Positions 1 to 11,975 of a stretch of DNA of 64,000 nucleotides are shown here, piece by piece. This DNA is from Bostrychus sinensis (Eukaryota; Chordata; Actinopteri; Gobiiformes; Eleotridae): assembly GCA_020698575.1 (NCBI GenBank), contig CM036252.1:6412178-6476177 (forward strand), written 5' to 3'. Numbering within the stretch: position 1 is the first letter of the stretch; every line of letters starts with the position of its first letter. The notes below the pieces were generated by a model. It ran no database searches and was not told the origin of the DNA. It saw only the letters and a program-made list of their open reading frames with translations. The translations under genes were made by a program, and so were the position numbers.

Positions 1-56
1 GTCCAAGAGAAATAGGACGCATGGACAGTTTATGATGTTGGACTGTGAAGCTCCAC

Positions 57-2293
57 AGATCACAGCTCTGCAGCCAGTGGGGACAGAGTAACGGCCTCTT
101 ACACACTCCAGATAACAGCTCTGCAGCCAATGAGGACAGAGTAACGGCCTCTTACCCGTACACTCCAGATAACAGCTCTGCAGCCAATGAGGACAGAGTA
201 ACGGCCTCTTACCCGCACACTCCAGATCACAGCTCTGCAGCCAATGGGGACAGAGTAACGGCCTCTTACACACTCCAGATAACAGCTCTGCAGCCAATGA
301 GGACAGAGTAACGGCCTCTTACCCGTACACTCCAGATCACAGCTCTGCAGCCAATGGGGACAGAGTAACGGCCTCTTACCTGTACACTCCAGATCACAGC
401 TCTCCAGCCAGTGGGGACAGAGTAACGGCCTCTTACGCGTACACTCCAGATCACAGCTCTGCAGCCAATGGGGACAGAGTAACGGCCTCTTACACACTCC
501 AGATCACAGCTCTGCAGCCAGTGGGGACAGAGTAACGGCCTCTTACCCGCACACTCCAGATCACAGCTCTGCAGCCAATGGGGACAGAGTAACGGCCTCT
601 TACCCGTACACTCCAGATCACAGCTCTGCAGCCAATGGGGACAGAGTAACGGCCTCTTACCCGCACACTCCAGATCACAGCTCTGCAGCCAATGGGGACA
701 GAGTAACGGCCTCTTACCCGTACACTCCAGATCACAGCTCTGCAGCCAGTGGGGACAGAGTAACGGCCTCTTACCCGTACACTCCAGATCACAGCTCTGC
801 AGCCAATGGGGACAGAGTAACAGCCTCTTACGCGTACACTCCAGATCACAGCTCTGCAGCCAGTGGGGACAGAGTAACGGCCTCTTACCCGTACACTCCA
901 GATCACAGCTCTGCAGCCAGTGGGGACAGAGTAACAGCCTCTTACCTGCACACTCCAGATCACAGCTCTCCAGCCAATGGGGACAGAGTAACGGCCTCTT
1001 ACCTACACACTCCAGATCACAGCTCTGCAGCCAATGGGGACAGAGTAACGGCCTCTTACACACTCCAGATCACAGCTCTGCAGCCAATGGGGACAGAGTA
1101 ACGGCCTCTTACCTACACACTCCAGATCACAGCTCTGCAGCCAATGGGGACAGAGTAACGGCCTCTTACACACTCCAGATCACAGCTCTGCAGCCAGTGG
1201 GGACAGAGTAACGGCCTCTTACCTGCACACTCCAGATCACAGCTCTCCAGCCAATGGGGACAGAGTAACGGCCTCTTACCTGCACACTCCAGATCACAGC
1301 TCTGCAGCCAGTGGGGACAGAGTAACGGCCTCTTACCCGTACACTCCAGATCACAGCTCTGCAGCCAGTGGGGACAGAGTAACGGCCTCTTACCCGTACA
1401 CTCCAGATCACAGCTCTGCAGCCAGTGGGGACAGAGTAACAGCCTCTTACCTGCACACTCCAGATCACAGCTCTCCAGCCAATGGGGACAGAGTAACGGC
1501 CTCTTACCTACACACTCCAGATCACAGCTCTGCAGCCAATGGGGACAGAGTAACGGCCTCTTACACACTCCAGATCACAGCTCTGCAGCCAATGGGGACA
1601 GAGTAACGGCCTCTTACCTACACACTCCAGATCACAGCTCTCCAGCCAATGGGGACAGAGTAACGGCCTCTTACCTGCACACTCCAGATCACAGCTCTGC
1701 AGCCAGTGGGGACAGAGTAACGGCCTCTTACCTACACACTCCAGATCACAGCTCTGCAGCCAATGGGGACAGAGTAACGGCCTCTTACCTACACACTCCA
1801 GATCACAGCTCTCCAGCCAATGGGGACAGAGTAACGGCCTCTTACCTGCACACTCCAGATCACAGCTCTCCAGCCAATGGGGACAGAGTAACGGCCTCTT
1901 ACCTACACACTCCAGATCACAGCTCTGCAGCCAATGGGGACAGAGTAACGGCCTCTTACACACTCCAGATCACAGCTCTGCAGCCAATGGGGACAGAGTA
2001 ACGGCCTCTTACCTACACACTCCAGATCACAGCTCTGCAGCCAATGGGGACAGAGTAACGGCCTCTTACACACTCCAGATCACAGCTCTGCAGCCAGTGG
2101 GGACAGAGTAACGGCCTCTTACCTGCACACTCCAGATCACAGCTCTCCAGCCAATGGGGACAGAGTAACGGCCTCTTACCTGCACACTCCAGATCACAGC
2201 TCTGCAGCCAATGGGGACAGAGTAACGGCCTCTTACCCGCACACTCCAGATCACAGCTCTGCAGCCAGTGGGGACAGAGTAACGGCCTCTTAC
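57..2293. repeat. 57-bp minisatellite, 40 units, starting at the SRCR1 splice donor of gene I
   Basis: I count 40 units by the recurring CAGAGTAA core. Most units are 57 bp and a minority are 53 bp; the short ones lack four bases next to the TTAC. Read on the minus (gene) strand, each unit opens with GGTAAGAGG, the same donor that ends the SRCR1 exon at 2294. The array therefore occupies the start of the intron. A 57-bp unit is 19 codons without a stop and reads in frame with the SRCR exon (CAGKRPLLCPHWLQ type). The 53-bp units shift the frame, and in one frame create TAA inside GTGTAAG. On the plus strand many units carry AGCCAATGG, a match to the NF-Y CCAAT-box consensus; others have AGCCAGTGG. 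Long open frames on both strands here are by-products of the repeat. Confidence 0.95.
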
Positions 2294-2584
2294 CTGCACA
2301 CTTCAGCTCCAGAGAGGTCCCCGAGGTAAAAGACCGAGTCCAGGAGCAGTCGCTCAGTGAAGACTCCAAACACTTGTCCGTGATTTGCCAGACTTCAGTG
2401 TCTGCGCTCCTTCTTTGTCCCAAAGACACCGCCGCCCCGCAGCCCAGCTCCGCGCACACTTTCTTTGCCAGCCTCAGGTCAGGTAACGCCGCCCCCACTG
2501 ATGCCCAGCCCAGCCCGGGCCGCTCCACCTGCAGCTCCCCCTGGCAGCGACTGGCTCCTCCCACCAACTGCAGCCTGTAAGACT
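2294..2584 (-). CDS. Gene I, SRCR1 exon (partial gene)
   Basis: This is a 291-nt internal exon encoding one SRCR domain, an extracellular disulfide-bonded module of scavenger and immune receptors. The acceptor is GCTCAG before 2584 and the donor is GCAG|GTAAG at 2294/2293; both borders are phase 1. It starts ESYRLQLVGGASRCQGEL and keeps six cysteines (RC, VC, LGC, DKC, SDC, LKC). It lacks the extra pair seen in eight-cysteine SRCR domains, a group A-like pattern. The exon has no stop or frameshift. It differs from the gene II SRCR1 exon by a few substitutions (for example GGAS for GGAG and GLGW for GVGW). The next exon upstream in gene order is 3330-3359; later exons should lie left of the window. 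The exact receptor is not identifiable, so no symbol is given. Confidence 0.85.
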
Positions 2585-2689
2585 CTGAGCAAACGAAAAA
2601 AAACAAAAACAAACCAAAACAGCCACATTAAAGCCGAACTATGTAACTTTGTTTGTTGCTTGTCCCGCCTCAGGCCCATAGCTGCTGGG

Positions 2690-3130
2690 ACTGGCTATTC
2701 AACCAAGTACTTTTACTTTTTACTCCACTACATTTCTGAGTTGGTTTAAAGTACAAAGTATTTAGAGTTTTGGTTTAAAGTTATTTGTTTTTGTCGTACC
2801 CTCATTGCAGCCACACAGTACTTCAATATAACAGATGCAGTAAAGTAGTACACACAGTACTTAAATATAACAGATGCAGTAAAGTAGTACACACAGTACT
2901 TAAATATAACAGATGCAGTAAAGTAGTACTCCTTAGAAACATCAATAAAATAAAGACAGAAGACCTCAGACAGATTCAGTTTCCTACTTTAGTTTTCAGC
3001 AGTTTTCCAGCAAAATCCCAAACATCTAACAGATTCATTAGCTGCTGAATCTGTGCAAAATACTTTTACTTTTTTACTCACAAGTCCATATGGAAGTTAG
3101 TACTTTTATACTTTTACTTAAGTGTAAATT
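2690..3130. mobile_element. Teleost transposon remnant with 39-bp tandem repeat
   Basis: The stretch carries the AGTACTTTTACTTTTTACTC style of sequence that recurs in fish non-autonomous hAT-like elements. Inside it, 2812-2928 holds three 39-bp units beginning CACACAGTACTT. The matching place in gene II (48650-48727) holds only two units. It lies in the intron between SRCR1 and the microexon. Family assignment is from general knowledge of fish repeats, not from a search. Confidence 0.5.
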
Positions 3131-3329
3131 TTCACGTGATTGTTTAACACTGCAGGCTACAACTTTTTTATGTTTTATGTTGTAACTAATGCAGCTAAAT
3201 AAAAGAAAAATACGTCGTACTGCTGCAGTGGTGCAATTCTTATCACGTCGTCTGTAACTGAACGTCTTTTTTCTGCGAGTTACTAAAGATAATTTCTGGG
3301 TTCAGTGGAGGGGCCGTGTGAGTGTTCAC

Positions 3330-3359
3330 CTGTGGAGTTGGGGTCCGCAGCCATGGCCT
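3330..3359 (-). CDS. Gene I, 30-nt linker microexon
   Basis: On the minus strand TTCTACGCAG is followed by a 30-nt segment and then CAG|GTGAAC. The segment is phase 1 at both borders and codes for AMAADPNST between split codons. It would join a signal-peptide exon to SRCR1, giving an N-terminal linker. The same 30 bases with the same splice sites occur at 49106-49135 in gene II. Too short for ORF finding; the evidence is splice-site quality, phase match and conservation in the second copy. Confidence 0.6.
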
Positions 3360-3692
3360 CTGCGTAGAAAACGAAAAAAAAGATAAGGTTTTAAAAAAAA
3401 ATATATATAGGTTTTTGGTTAATACATTTTTCTCAGAAAGATTTGATCAGAGAAACAGGAAACTCCCAATCACAGACCTCGATCTCAGTTCAGTTTGTGG
3501 TTTGGCGTACGAGTTTATTTCACTGCACAAGTTCCACAGCCAAATATATCACACTCTTCATTCAAAAAATGAAATTAGCCTCAGAGTTTTTAAAAAAGCA
3601 GATTGATGTTTGTGTAATTTTGAAGTTGGTGCAGGACAGGGATTCTCAAACTTTTTACACCAAGTACCATCTTTAATGGACCATGAAATCAG
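3360..3692. other. Intron stretch, no gene seen
   Basis: AT-rich intronic sequence shared with 49136-49471. Its right end (about 3640-3690, TTCTCAAACTTTTTACACC) resembles the end of a fish hAT-type element. Open frames here are short and not conserved as protein. Confidence 0.5.
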
Positions 3693-5062
3693 CCTAAACC
3701 TGGACTAAACCTGGACTAAACCAGGATTAAACCAGGACTAAACCAGGACTAAACCAAGACTGAACCAGGACTAAACCAAGACTAAACCAAGACTAAACCT
3801 GGACTAAACCAGGACTAAACCAAGACTAAACCAAGACTAAACCAGGACTAAACCTGGACTAAACCAAGACTAAACCAAGACTAAACCTGGACTAAACCAG
3901 GACTAAACCAAGACTAAACCTGGACTAAACCTGGACTAAACCTGGACTAAACCAGGACTAAACCAAGACTGAACCAGGACTAAACCAGGACTAAACCAGG
4001 ATTAAACCTGGACTAAACCAGGACTAAACCTGGACTAAACCAAGACTGAATCAGGACTAAACCAAGACTGAACCAGGACTAAACCAAGACTAAACCAAAA
4101 CTAAACCTGGACTAAACCAGGACTAAACCTGGACTAAACCTGGACTAAACCAGGACTAAACCAGGACTAAACCAAGACTGAACCAGGACTAAACCAGGAC
4201 TAAACCAGGATTAAACCTGGACTAAACCAGGACTAAACCTGGACTAAACCAAGACTGAATCAGGACTAAACCAAGACTGAATCAGGACTAAACCAAGACT
4301 GAACCAGGACTAAACCAAGACTAAACCAAAACTAAACCTGGACTAAACCAGGACTAAACCAAGACTAAACCAAGACTAAACCAGGACTAAACCAAGACTA
4401 AACCTGGACTAAACCAAGACTAAACCAGGGCTAAACCAAGACTAAACCTGGACTAAACCAGGACTAAACCAAGACTAAACCAAGATTAAACCAGGACTAA
4501 ACCAAGACTAAACCTGGACTAAACCAAGACTAAACCAGGGCTAAACCAAGACTAAACCTGGACTAAACCAGGACTAAACCAAGACTAAACCAAGATTAAA
4601 CCAGGACTAAACCAAGACTAAACCTGGACTAAACCAAGACTAAACCAGGGCTAAACCAAGACTAAACCTGGACTAAACCAGGACTAAACCTGGACTAAAC
4701 CTGGACTAAACCAGGACTAAACCAAGACTAAACCAAGACTAAACCAGGACTAAACCAAGACTAAACCTGGACTAAACCAAGACTAAACCAGGGCTAAACC
4801 AAGACTAAACCAGGACTAAACCAAGACTAAACCAGGACTAAACCAAGACTAAACCAGGGCTAAACCTGGACTAAACAAAGACTAAACCAGGACTAAACCA
4901 GGACTAAACCAAGACTAAACCTGGACTAAACCAAGACTAAACCAAGACTAAACCTGGACTAAACCAAGACTAAACCAGGACTAAACCAGGACTAAACCAG
5001 GACTAAACCAAGACTGAACCAAGACTAAACCAGGACTAAACCAGGACTAAACCAGGACTAAC
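3693..5062. repeat. 11-bp satellite, CTAAACC orientation (gene I intron 1)
   Basis: About 125 units of the type CTAAACCAGGA, CTAAACCAAGA or CTAAACCTGGA, varying by substitution at a few positions. The reverse complement is the TGGTTTAG unit found in the intergenic arrays. Compared with gene II intron 1 (6.7 kb), this array is short. It ends abruptly against SINE-tail sequence at 5063 instead of reaching exon 1. Confidence 0.97.
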
Positions 5063-5092
5063 CAAATAAAGGTCAAATAAAATAAAATATGG
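5063..5092 (+). mobile_element. SINE 3'-tail fragment at a junction
   Basis: AAATAAAGGTCAAATAAAAT is the same tail that closes the SINE at 23346-23478. The sequence that follows (5093-5150) also matches that found after 23478. Only the tail is present, so this is a truncated or joined copy marking where the clean sequence passes into the indel-rich block. Confidence 0.7.
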
Positions 5093-5150
5093 GTTTAGCA
5101 GTTTAGGTTTAAGTTTAGTTTAAATTAGATCCAGTATGAAGCGATAGACT

Positions 5151-7930
5151 ACTGGTTTAGACTGCCTGTTTAGACCTGGTTAGTCCTGGTTTAGACTGGT
5201 TTAGACCTGTTTAGGCCTTGTTAAGTCCTGGTTTAGACCTGTTTAGACCTGGTTTAAGTCCTGGTTTAGATCTGGTTTAGACCTGGTTTAGACCTGGTTA
5301 GTCCTGGTTTAGACCTGGTTTAGACCTGGTTTTAGGCCTGGTTTAGACCTGGTTTAGACCTGGTTTAGTCCTGGTTTAGACCTGGTTTAGACCGGTTTTA
5401 GACCTGGTTTAGTCTGGTTAGGTCCTGGTTTAGACCTGGTTTAGCCCTGTTTCGACCTGGTTTAGCCCTGTTTCAGTCCTGGTTTAGAGACCTGGTTTAG
5501 TCCTGGTTTAGACCTGGTTTATGACCTGGTTTATGTCCTGGTTAGGTCCTGGTTTAGACCTGTTTAGACCTGGTTGAGACCTGGTTTAGATCCTGGTTTA
5601 GACCTGGTTTAGTCCTGGTTTAGCCTGGTTTAGACCTGGTTTAGACCTGGTTTAGATCCTGGTTTAGTACCTGGTTTAGACCTGGTTTAGTCCCTGTTTA
5701 GACCTGGTTAGCCTCTGGTTTAGACCTGGTTTAGTGCCTGGTTTAGACCTGGTTTAGACCTGGTTAGACCTGGTTTAAGTTTCCTGGTTTAGACCTGGTT
5801 TAGACCCTGTTTAGTACCTGGTTTAGACCTGGTTTAGACCTGGTTTTGTACCTGGTTTTAGTCCTGGTTTAGACTGGTTTAGACCTGGTTTAGACTGGTT
5901 TAGACCTGGTTTAGACCTGGGTTTAGACCTGGTTTGACCTGGTTTAGTCCTTGGTTTAGACCTGGTTTAGACCTGGTTTGAGCCTGGTTTAGTCCTGGTT
6001 TAGACCGTAGTTAGAACCTGGTTTAGACCTGGTTTAGACCTGGTTTAGTCTGGTTTAGACCTGGTTTAGACCTGGTTTAGACCTGGTTAGACCTGGTTTA
6101 GACCTGGTTTAGACCTGGTTTAGTCCTGGTTTAGACCTGGTTTAGACCTGGTTTAGACCTGGTTTAGACCTGGTTTAGGACCTGGTTTAGCCTGGTTTAG
6201 ATCCTGTTAGCTGGTTTAGTACCTGGTTTAGACCTGGTTTAGACCTGGTTTAGACCTGGTTTAGTCCTGGTTTAGACCTGGTTTAGTACCTGGTTTAGAT
6301 CCTGGTTTAGTCCTGGTTTAGACCTGGTTTAGTCCTGGTTTAGTCCTGGTTTAGACCTGGTTTAGACCTGGTTTAGACCTGGTTTAGACCTGGTTAGTCC
6401 TGGTTAGTCCTGGTTTAGACCTGGTTTAGACCTGGTTTAGACCTGGTTTAGAACTGTTAGGTCCTGGTTAGGTCCTGGTTTAGACCTGGTTAGACCTGGT
6501 TTAGCCCTGGTTTAGACCTGGTTTAGACCCTGGTTTAGACCTGGTTTAGTCCTGTTTAGTCCTGGTTTAGATCCTGGTTTAGACCTGGTTTAGACCTGGT
6601 TTAGGAGTCCTGTTTAGTCCTGGTTTAGACCTGGTTTAGTCCTGTTTAGTCCTGGTTTTAGACCTGGTTTAGACCTGGTTTAGACGTGGTTTAGACCTGG
6701 TTTAGCCTGGTTTAGTCCTGGTTTAGTCCTGGTTTAGGCTCGTTCAGTCCGGTTTAGACCTGGTTTAGCCCTGGTTTAGCCCTGGTTTAGACCTGGTTTG
6801 AGACCTGGTTTAGTCCTGGTTTAGACCTGGTTAGACCTGGTTTAGACTGGTTTAGACCTGGTTTAGTCCTGGTTTAAGTCCTGGTTAGGTCTGGTTTAGA
6901 CCTGGTTTAGCCTGGTTTAGACTGGTTTAGCCCGTTTAGTCCTGGTTAGGTCCTGGTTTAGACCTGGTTTAGACCTGGTTTAGACTGGTTTAGACCTGGT
7001 TTAGCCCTGGTTTAGACCTGGTTTAGACCTGTTTAATCCTGGTTAGGTCCTGGTTTAGACCTGGTTTAGACCTGGTTTAGACTGGTTTAGACCTGGTTAG
7101 TCCTGGTTAGGTCCTGGTTTAGACCTGGTTTAGACCGTTTAGACCTGGTTTAGTCCTGGTTAGTCCTGGTTTAGACCTGTTTAGCCCTGTTTAGTCCTGG
7201 TTTAGTCCTGGTTTAGTCCTGGTTTAGTCCTGTTTGGCTCGTTCAGTCCTGGTTTAGACCTGGTTAGGTCCTGTTTAGACCTGGTTTAGACTGGTTTAGA
7301 CCTGGTGGTTTATGACTGGTTTAGGTCCTGGTTAGGGTCCTGGTTTAGACTGGTTTAGACCCTGGTTTAGCCCTGGTTTAGTCCTGGTTTATGTCTCTGG
7401 TTTAAGGCTCGGTCAGTCGAGTGTATGTTAAGTGACCTGGTTTAGGCCGTTGAGTTTAGTCCTGGTTAGGGAACCTAGGGTTTAGGCCTGGTTTAGGACG
7501 GTCTGGTTTAGGACCTGGTTTATGACCTGGTTTAGCCTGGTTTAGACCTGGTTTAGTACCTGGTTTAGAGGGAGGGTCCTGGTTTGTAGGTAGACCTGGT
7601 TTTAGACCGTGGTTTAGGGGCCCTGGTTTAGCCTGGTTTAGACCTGGTTTAGCCTGGTTTTAGTCCTGGTTTAGACCTGGTTTAGTCCTGGTTTAGACCT
7701 GGTTTAGACCTGGTTTAGTCCTGGTTTAGTCCTGGTTTAGACCTGGTTTAGCCTGGTTTATGCGACCTGTTTTGTAGCCTGGTTTAGTCCTGGTTTAGTC
7801 CTGGATAGGTCCTGTTTTAGACCTGGTTTAGCCCTGGTTTTAGACCTGGTTTAGCCCTGGTTTAGGCTCAGTTCAGTCCTGGTTTAGCACTGGTTTGACC
7901 TGGTTTAGTCCTGGTTTAGTTCTGGTTTAG
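5151..7930. repeat. 11-bp satellite, TGGTTTAG orientation, with broken register
   Basis: Same CTGGTTTAG(A/T/C)C unit as 23543-36213, but many units here are 9, 10, 12 or more bases long because of single-base losses and insertions (GGTTAGTCC, GGTTTTAG, GGTTTATGACC). In the other large arrays variation is almost all substitution and the 11-bp register holds. The indel style suggests low consensus quality. The higher-order marker GGCTCAGTTCAG appears in damaged form near 6737, 7225 and 7407, and intact near 7865. Confidence 0.93.
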
Positions 7931-8497
7931 TTCATTAAAGATTTACAAAACAACGAGTCCCAGACCAAAACATCAGGTCTAATGTTTACATGTGATCCAG
8001 TGAGGACCTGGGCTGCTCTGACATTCATTTAAATCTTTAATAATAAAACCTTATATCTTTAATAATAATAATTTTAATCTATAATAATAATAACATTTAA
8101 TCTATAATAATAATAACCTTTAATCTATAATAACAACCTTTAGTCAAGAAGAGGAATGTTATATTTATAGATTCTCCCTGCGTGTCTGGGCAGTGCTGAT
8201 GTAGTTACCTGCTGATGACAGTAGATGGCAGCACCAAAACACAACATCAGTGACTACTGTGTCATCTGAAAACTTAAGAACATATTGATTATTTGAAGTT
8301 GAACGGCAGTCGTCAGTGTATGAGGTGAACTCACACAGCCTGGACAGCGTTTTGTTTACTGAACGCAGCTGGACTCTGTTGGTGAGGAAAGATGATACCA
8401 GTTTGACAAAGATGTTCATTGATAAATTACTTTTAGAATTTCATTGTACGACTGAAAAAAAAAAAAAAAAAAAATACTGTCTAGATAAAAACAAAAC

Positions 8498-8544
<47 letters not shown>

Positions 8545-9552
8545 AACAAAAAAAAAAATAATAATAATAATTCTTCCTCTTAAAGCCCTTTTTGGTCCCA
8601 TTGACTCACATTAAAATCACTTATTTTCACTCTGCTGCCGTTCCAACACAGAAATGTTAAATCATGTTAATTCCTCTGTAACTCTGTCAGTAAGAGGCAA
8701 CAAACACAAACAAAAAATAAAATCACCACCAGATCCCACCTTTTCTCATTGCATTGTGGGAAATAATTCCTTATAATTCCATTGGATAACAGTGAGTGTA
8801 GCCCCGCCCTTAAGGCTTTAGGAGGGAACAACCTGAGTTTCAGAGCAAAGTAAAAAAATTTATTAAATTAAAGTTTTAGGACGAATCAGAGACCTATCAG
8901 GACTGGGAATCCCTGCACAAACAAAAAACACTTTGCATCTTTAAATAGTAAATAATTCATGTTTTATACAAATGTGTGCGAACAATCTGCATTTAAAGTT
9001 AAAACATGAAAATTAAATCACATTTGCTCTCTGAGGACAGGGGTTATGATCAAAAAAAAAAAAAAAAAGGTTTTCGTCATGTTTTATATTTTTAAATGTG
9101 AAGCAGTGACCTAAAAGGGCTTTAAGGGAAGAAGGTGAGTTTTTTTTTATAAAGTAGGGCCTGAGGATTTAAAGCTGACACACAAACATTCACTCACTCA
9201 TTCATTCCCTCTGGACATCTGCTGGTCATGAAAGTGTTGTTTATTAAGAAAGTACAAAGGCATTTTTACACAGAATATGTACTGAAAAGCATATAATATT
9301 GTATAAACATTACATAAACTAGAAACTGGGTACAGATGTGAAGACCAACAGACACAGCCTTAAACAAATAATGGAGATAACGGAGAAATTTACTTTATTA
9401 TTAGAGATAAATAGATATATTTAATAAGTTATACCCAAGATTTCTATAATGCAATAAATAACAAAGATGATATTATAATAAATTGTTTCCCTATCTTGCC
9501 AATCCTGCCATTGCTAGCTAATAAAAAAAATAATTATGAACATATGAGTGCG

Positions 9553-9587
<35 letters not shown>

Positions 9588-9815
9588 TTTTTTAATTTTT
9601 ATTTATTTATTTTTTTGGTTTATTTTGTTTCTTTTGTATTATTATTGTAGTTATTATTGCTGTCATTATTTTCATTGTAATATTTTCAACAACAACAAAA
9701 AAAGCAATTTTGAAAGATAAATTAATAACTAATCTGCAAAGTAAAGCAATAAGTAATAAAAATAAATAAAAAAAACATGGAATGGAGAACTCTTCTTGTT
9801 CATGTGGATGGAGTC
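7931..9815. other. 3' flank of the indel-rich gene copy; low-complexity, no gene
   Basis: Parallel to 36214-38320 of the second unit. It contains AT-rich TAATAATA stretches (8030-8150), long A runs (8454-8545), an A run at 9050-9068 and a TTTA repeat (9557-9612). I see no coding sequence; the short open frames are made of low-complexity sequence and are not kept between the two copies. Confidence 0.6.
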
Positions 9816-9819
9816 ACTG

Positions 9820-10070
9820 GTGAGTCCTCTGCTGACCCCTGGTGGCCTGACAAAAACATGACACAAACTCAAAAACTGTGCATAAAAACCAGAAACAGAG
9901 AGAAACGCACTGAGGAAAGCCACGCCCCGGCCTGGGAATCGAACCCAAGACCTTCTGCCGTACCTTACAGTAGTAGAGGTAGAGTGGAGGATGTATGCGA
10001 GCTTCAGCGCAGGACGACCGCGGCTCGCATGATGAGCTCCTGCACTGCACTGGAACACACACAGCATGGG
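9820..10070 (-). mobile_element. Possible tRNA-derived SINE (B-box bearing), first copy
   Basis: On the minus strand GGTTCGATTCC matches a pol III B box inside a fish-type repeat. A convincing A box was not found. The same repeat is at 38325-38570. Open frames across it on both strands are not real genes. Confidence 0.4.
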
Positions 10071-10095
10071 TAAGACCAGGGCTGTAATACATTCT

Positions 10096-10677
10096 CATTC
10101 TTACCCCTTCCCTTACCCCTCGCACCTTCGCCTTCCCCTTAGACCTTAAAACAGAGGGCTGACAATACACTCTAAGAATGGGACACCCCTACACTGCTAC
10201 ATTAGGCTATACATCATTGAACAAACACAACTGTAACACCAGAGAAAGCGACAAACTGCTGAAAACTAGAACTGTCATGGGATTACTCTTCACCTACACC
10301 GCGTGGGGCAGGAGGAGCTCACTGTGCTCAGGTAAACATCACCTGTCTCTGTAATACAGCCGCATCTGCGTCACGTGACCCGTCTCTCCAATTTAAATGA
10401 GCACAGGTGAACGAAACACAAAATAACTCTGTCGTAACAATGGTCATAAATGCAGAATAGTCGTCTTGTTGCTGCCATGTTACCCATAAACACGACGTAT
10501 CATGGTAAACTCCTCCTACCCTTGGTTTTAAGTGTGCGTCTGAAAAGCTCAGTTTGGAGGGGAGTACAGCCCTCAGCTCTCGCCCTCACTGCAAAAGAGA
10601 TTGGGACAGCCCTTCTCTCTCGTGAACGCGCAAAATGAAGGGCTAGGGCTAAGGCAAAGGGCTAGGGGTAGAAATGG
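10096..10677. mobile_element. Non-autonomous DNA transposon-like element, first copy
   Basis: The left end reads CATTCTTACCCCTTCCCTTA and the right end, on the minus strand, reads CATTTCTACCCCTAGCCCTT, giving degenerate terminal inverted repeats about 580 bp apart. The interior has no transposase. The second copy is at 38594-39197. The candidate last exon of the receptor lies inside it. Confidence 0.45.
10207..10348 (-). pseudogene. Candidate terminal exon in the indel-rich copy
   Basis: Counterpart of 38706-38848 with one base fewer (142 against 143 nt), so the frame is lost. See the gene II entry for the reasons it might be an exon. The same acceptor AG and the same TAG stop position can be recognised. 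Confidence 0.2.
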
Positions 10678-11419
10678 GATCCAGCTTGAATGTAAAGTGG
10701 GGACGGTCCATAGACAGAGCTCAAGCCTAGAGGTGGAAGCAATGGCTGTCATTCAAATGCTTCAGCACGTAACAGACCAGCGCTCTGCCCGTCACAGCAA
10801 AGATAAGTTAAGCTTTGTTAGCTACCAGCTGGTTATTAGACTTTTGCCATAGCGGTCGGCAAAACGCAAATCCATCATCTTCTTTAAGACGAATGATTGA
10901 GAGCTTCTTTCTAACTCTTCCCAAACTGATGTCAAGGCCGATTCAGACGAGCGCTGTTCGTAGCCGCAGCCATCGTAGTTGTTCTGCTCTGCACCGTCGC
11001 CCACCGCCCTGTCGTCATCGTGCTAAGCCCCGCCCACTCCACTCGCTACACACCCGCTACACAGAGAGAGCGCTGTGATTGGTCAAACAAAGCCCTGGAA
11101 AAAATAAAATAAAATAATAATAAAAAATATTTTCTGTGCTAGGGTGCGTCTAGAACAAACAGCCTATAGTATTTTATAAACTGTCGCCAATAACACAATA
11201 TATTACTACATTACAGCAAAAAGTAATACACTTCTATATCTCCGTAAGCCACATAGTGCAGGCCTTTATGGGTCTTAACTGCCTCCTGTATTACGCACTA
11301 TCAATGATTTTGTTCTTTTAGTCTAAACTCATTTATTCCACTTGGCTTTTAACTTTATTATGTCTGTATGTTATGTATTTGATCTATTTATTTTTATTCA
11401 TATTTTAGTTATGGGTTTA

Positions 11420-11516
11420 TTGATTTTGCTTGGGTTCTTTTAACTTCTGTAAAGCACTTTGATTATTGCTAAAATGTTGTAAAGCACTATACAAATAAAG
11501 TTTTGATTTGATTTTC
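11420..11516 (+). mobile_element. L2/CR1-like LINE 3' end, first copy
   Basis: GTAAAGCACTATACAAATAA followed by AGTTTTGATTTGATTTT is the kind of 3' terminus carried by fish L2/CR1-group retroposons. No reverse transcriptase remains. The same tail is at 39940-40036. Confidence 0.5.
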
Positions 11517-11962
11517 ATTAACATGTTCACTCACTGCCACTGTAGCTAGTGGGTTTTCTAAAGTTATCGCTAATGTGCTATCACAGTTCATGTGTTTTAC
11601 AGTATAGGCCTAAATAAAAATGTATGAAAGTAGTCATGTTTTGTTTTTTTTACCTTAAATTAGTATTTTAGGCTCTAGGTTGTAGCATTAGCAGCTTGAT
11701 ATGTGCCATGCAGTTTATTATGAGCTCTTTAGAGTTTATTTAACTGGGCTCTCTAGACAGAAGTGTATGCGCTGACTCCTAATAAGTACAGCTTTGAAAT
11801 TATTGTGATTTTTTTAAATAAACAGAATTTGTTTGCTTTCCTCAGTCTTTCTGAAATTGTTGGACTCCTTTGCATTAGTGTTTCAGGGTTTTATAACTTA
11901 AAATAGTATCTGTGGAAAACCTCTTCTGTTGGGAGCTGAGAACACTTGGATTAGGTGTCTGT

Positions 11963-11975
11963 CGCCCCCTGCTGG
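11963..11975 (-). promoter_or_regulatory. CTCF-like core motif, first copy
   Basis: CGCCCCCTGCTGG matches the reverse complement of the CTCF core consensus at every position I compared. It recurs unchanged at 40493-40505 in the other unit, between the Ig exon and the 3' flank. Confidence 0.35.

Noticed and set aside
45..311. Plus-strand open frame through the minisatellite
   Set aside because: Antisense frame of the same repeat; no independent evidence of coding.
99..2299. Long minus-strand open frames with repeated KRPLLCPHWLQSCDLE or RGRYSVPIGCRAVIWSV, as possible cysteine-rich secreted proteins
   Set aside because: They arise because the 57-bp unit has no stop in most frames. They begin inside the repeat without promoter, signal peptide or splice context. 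Only a read-through extension of SRCR1 is worth considering.
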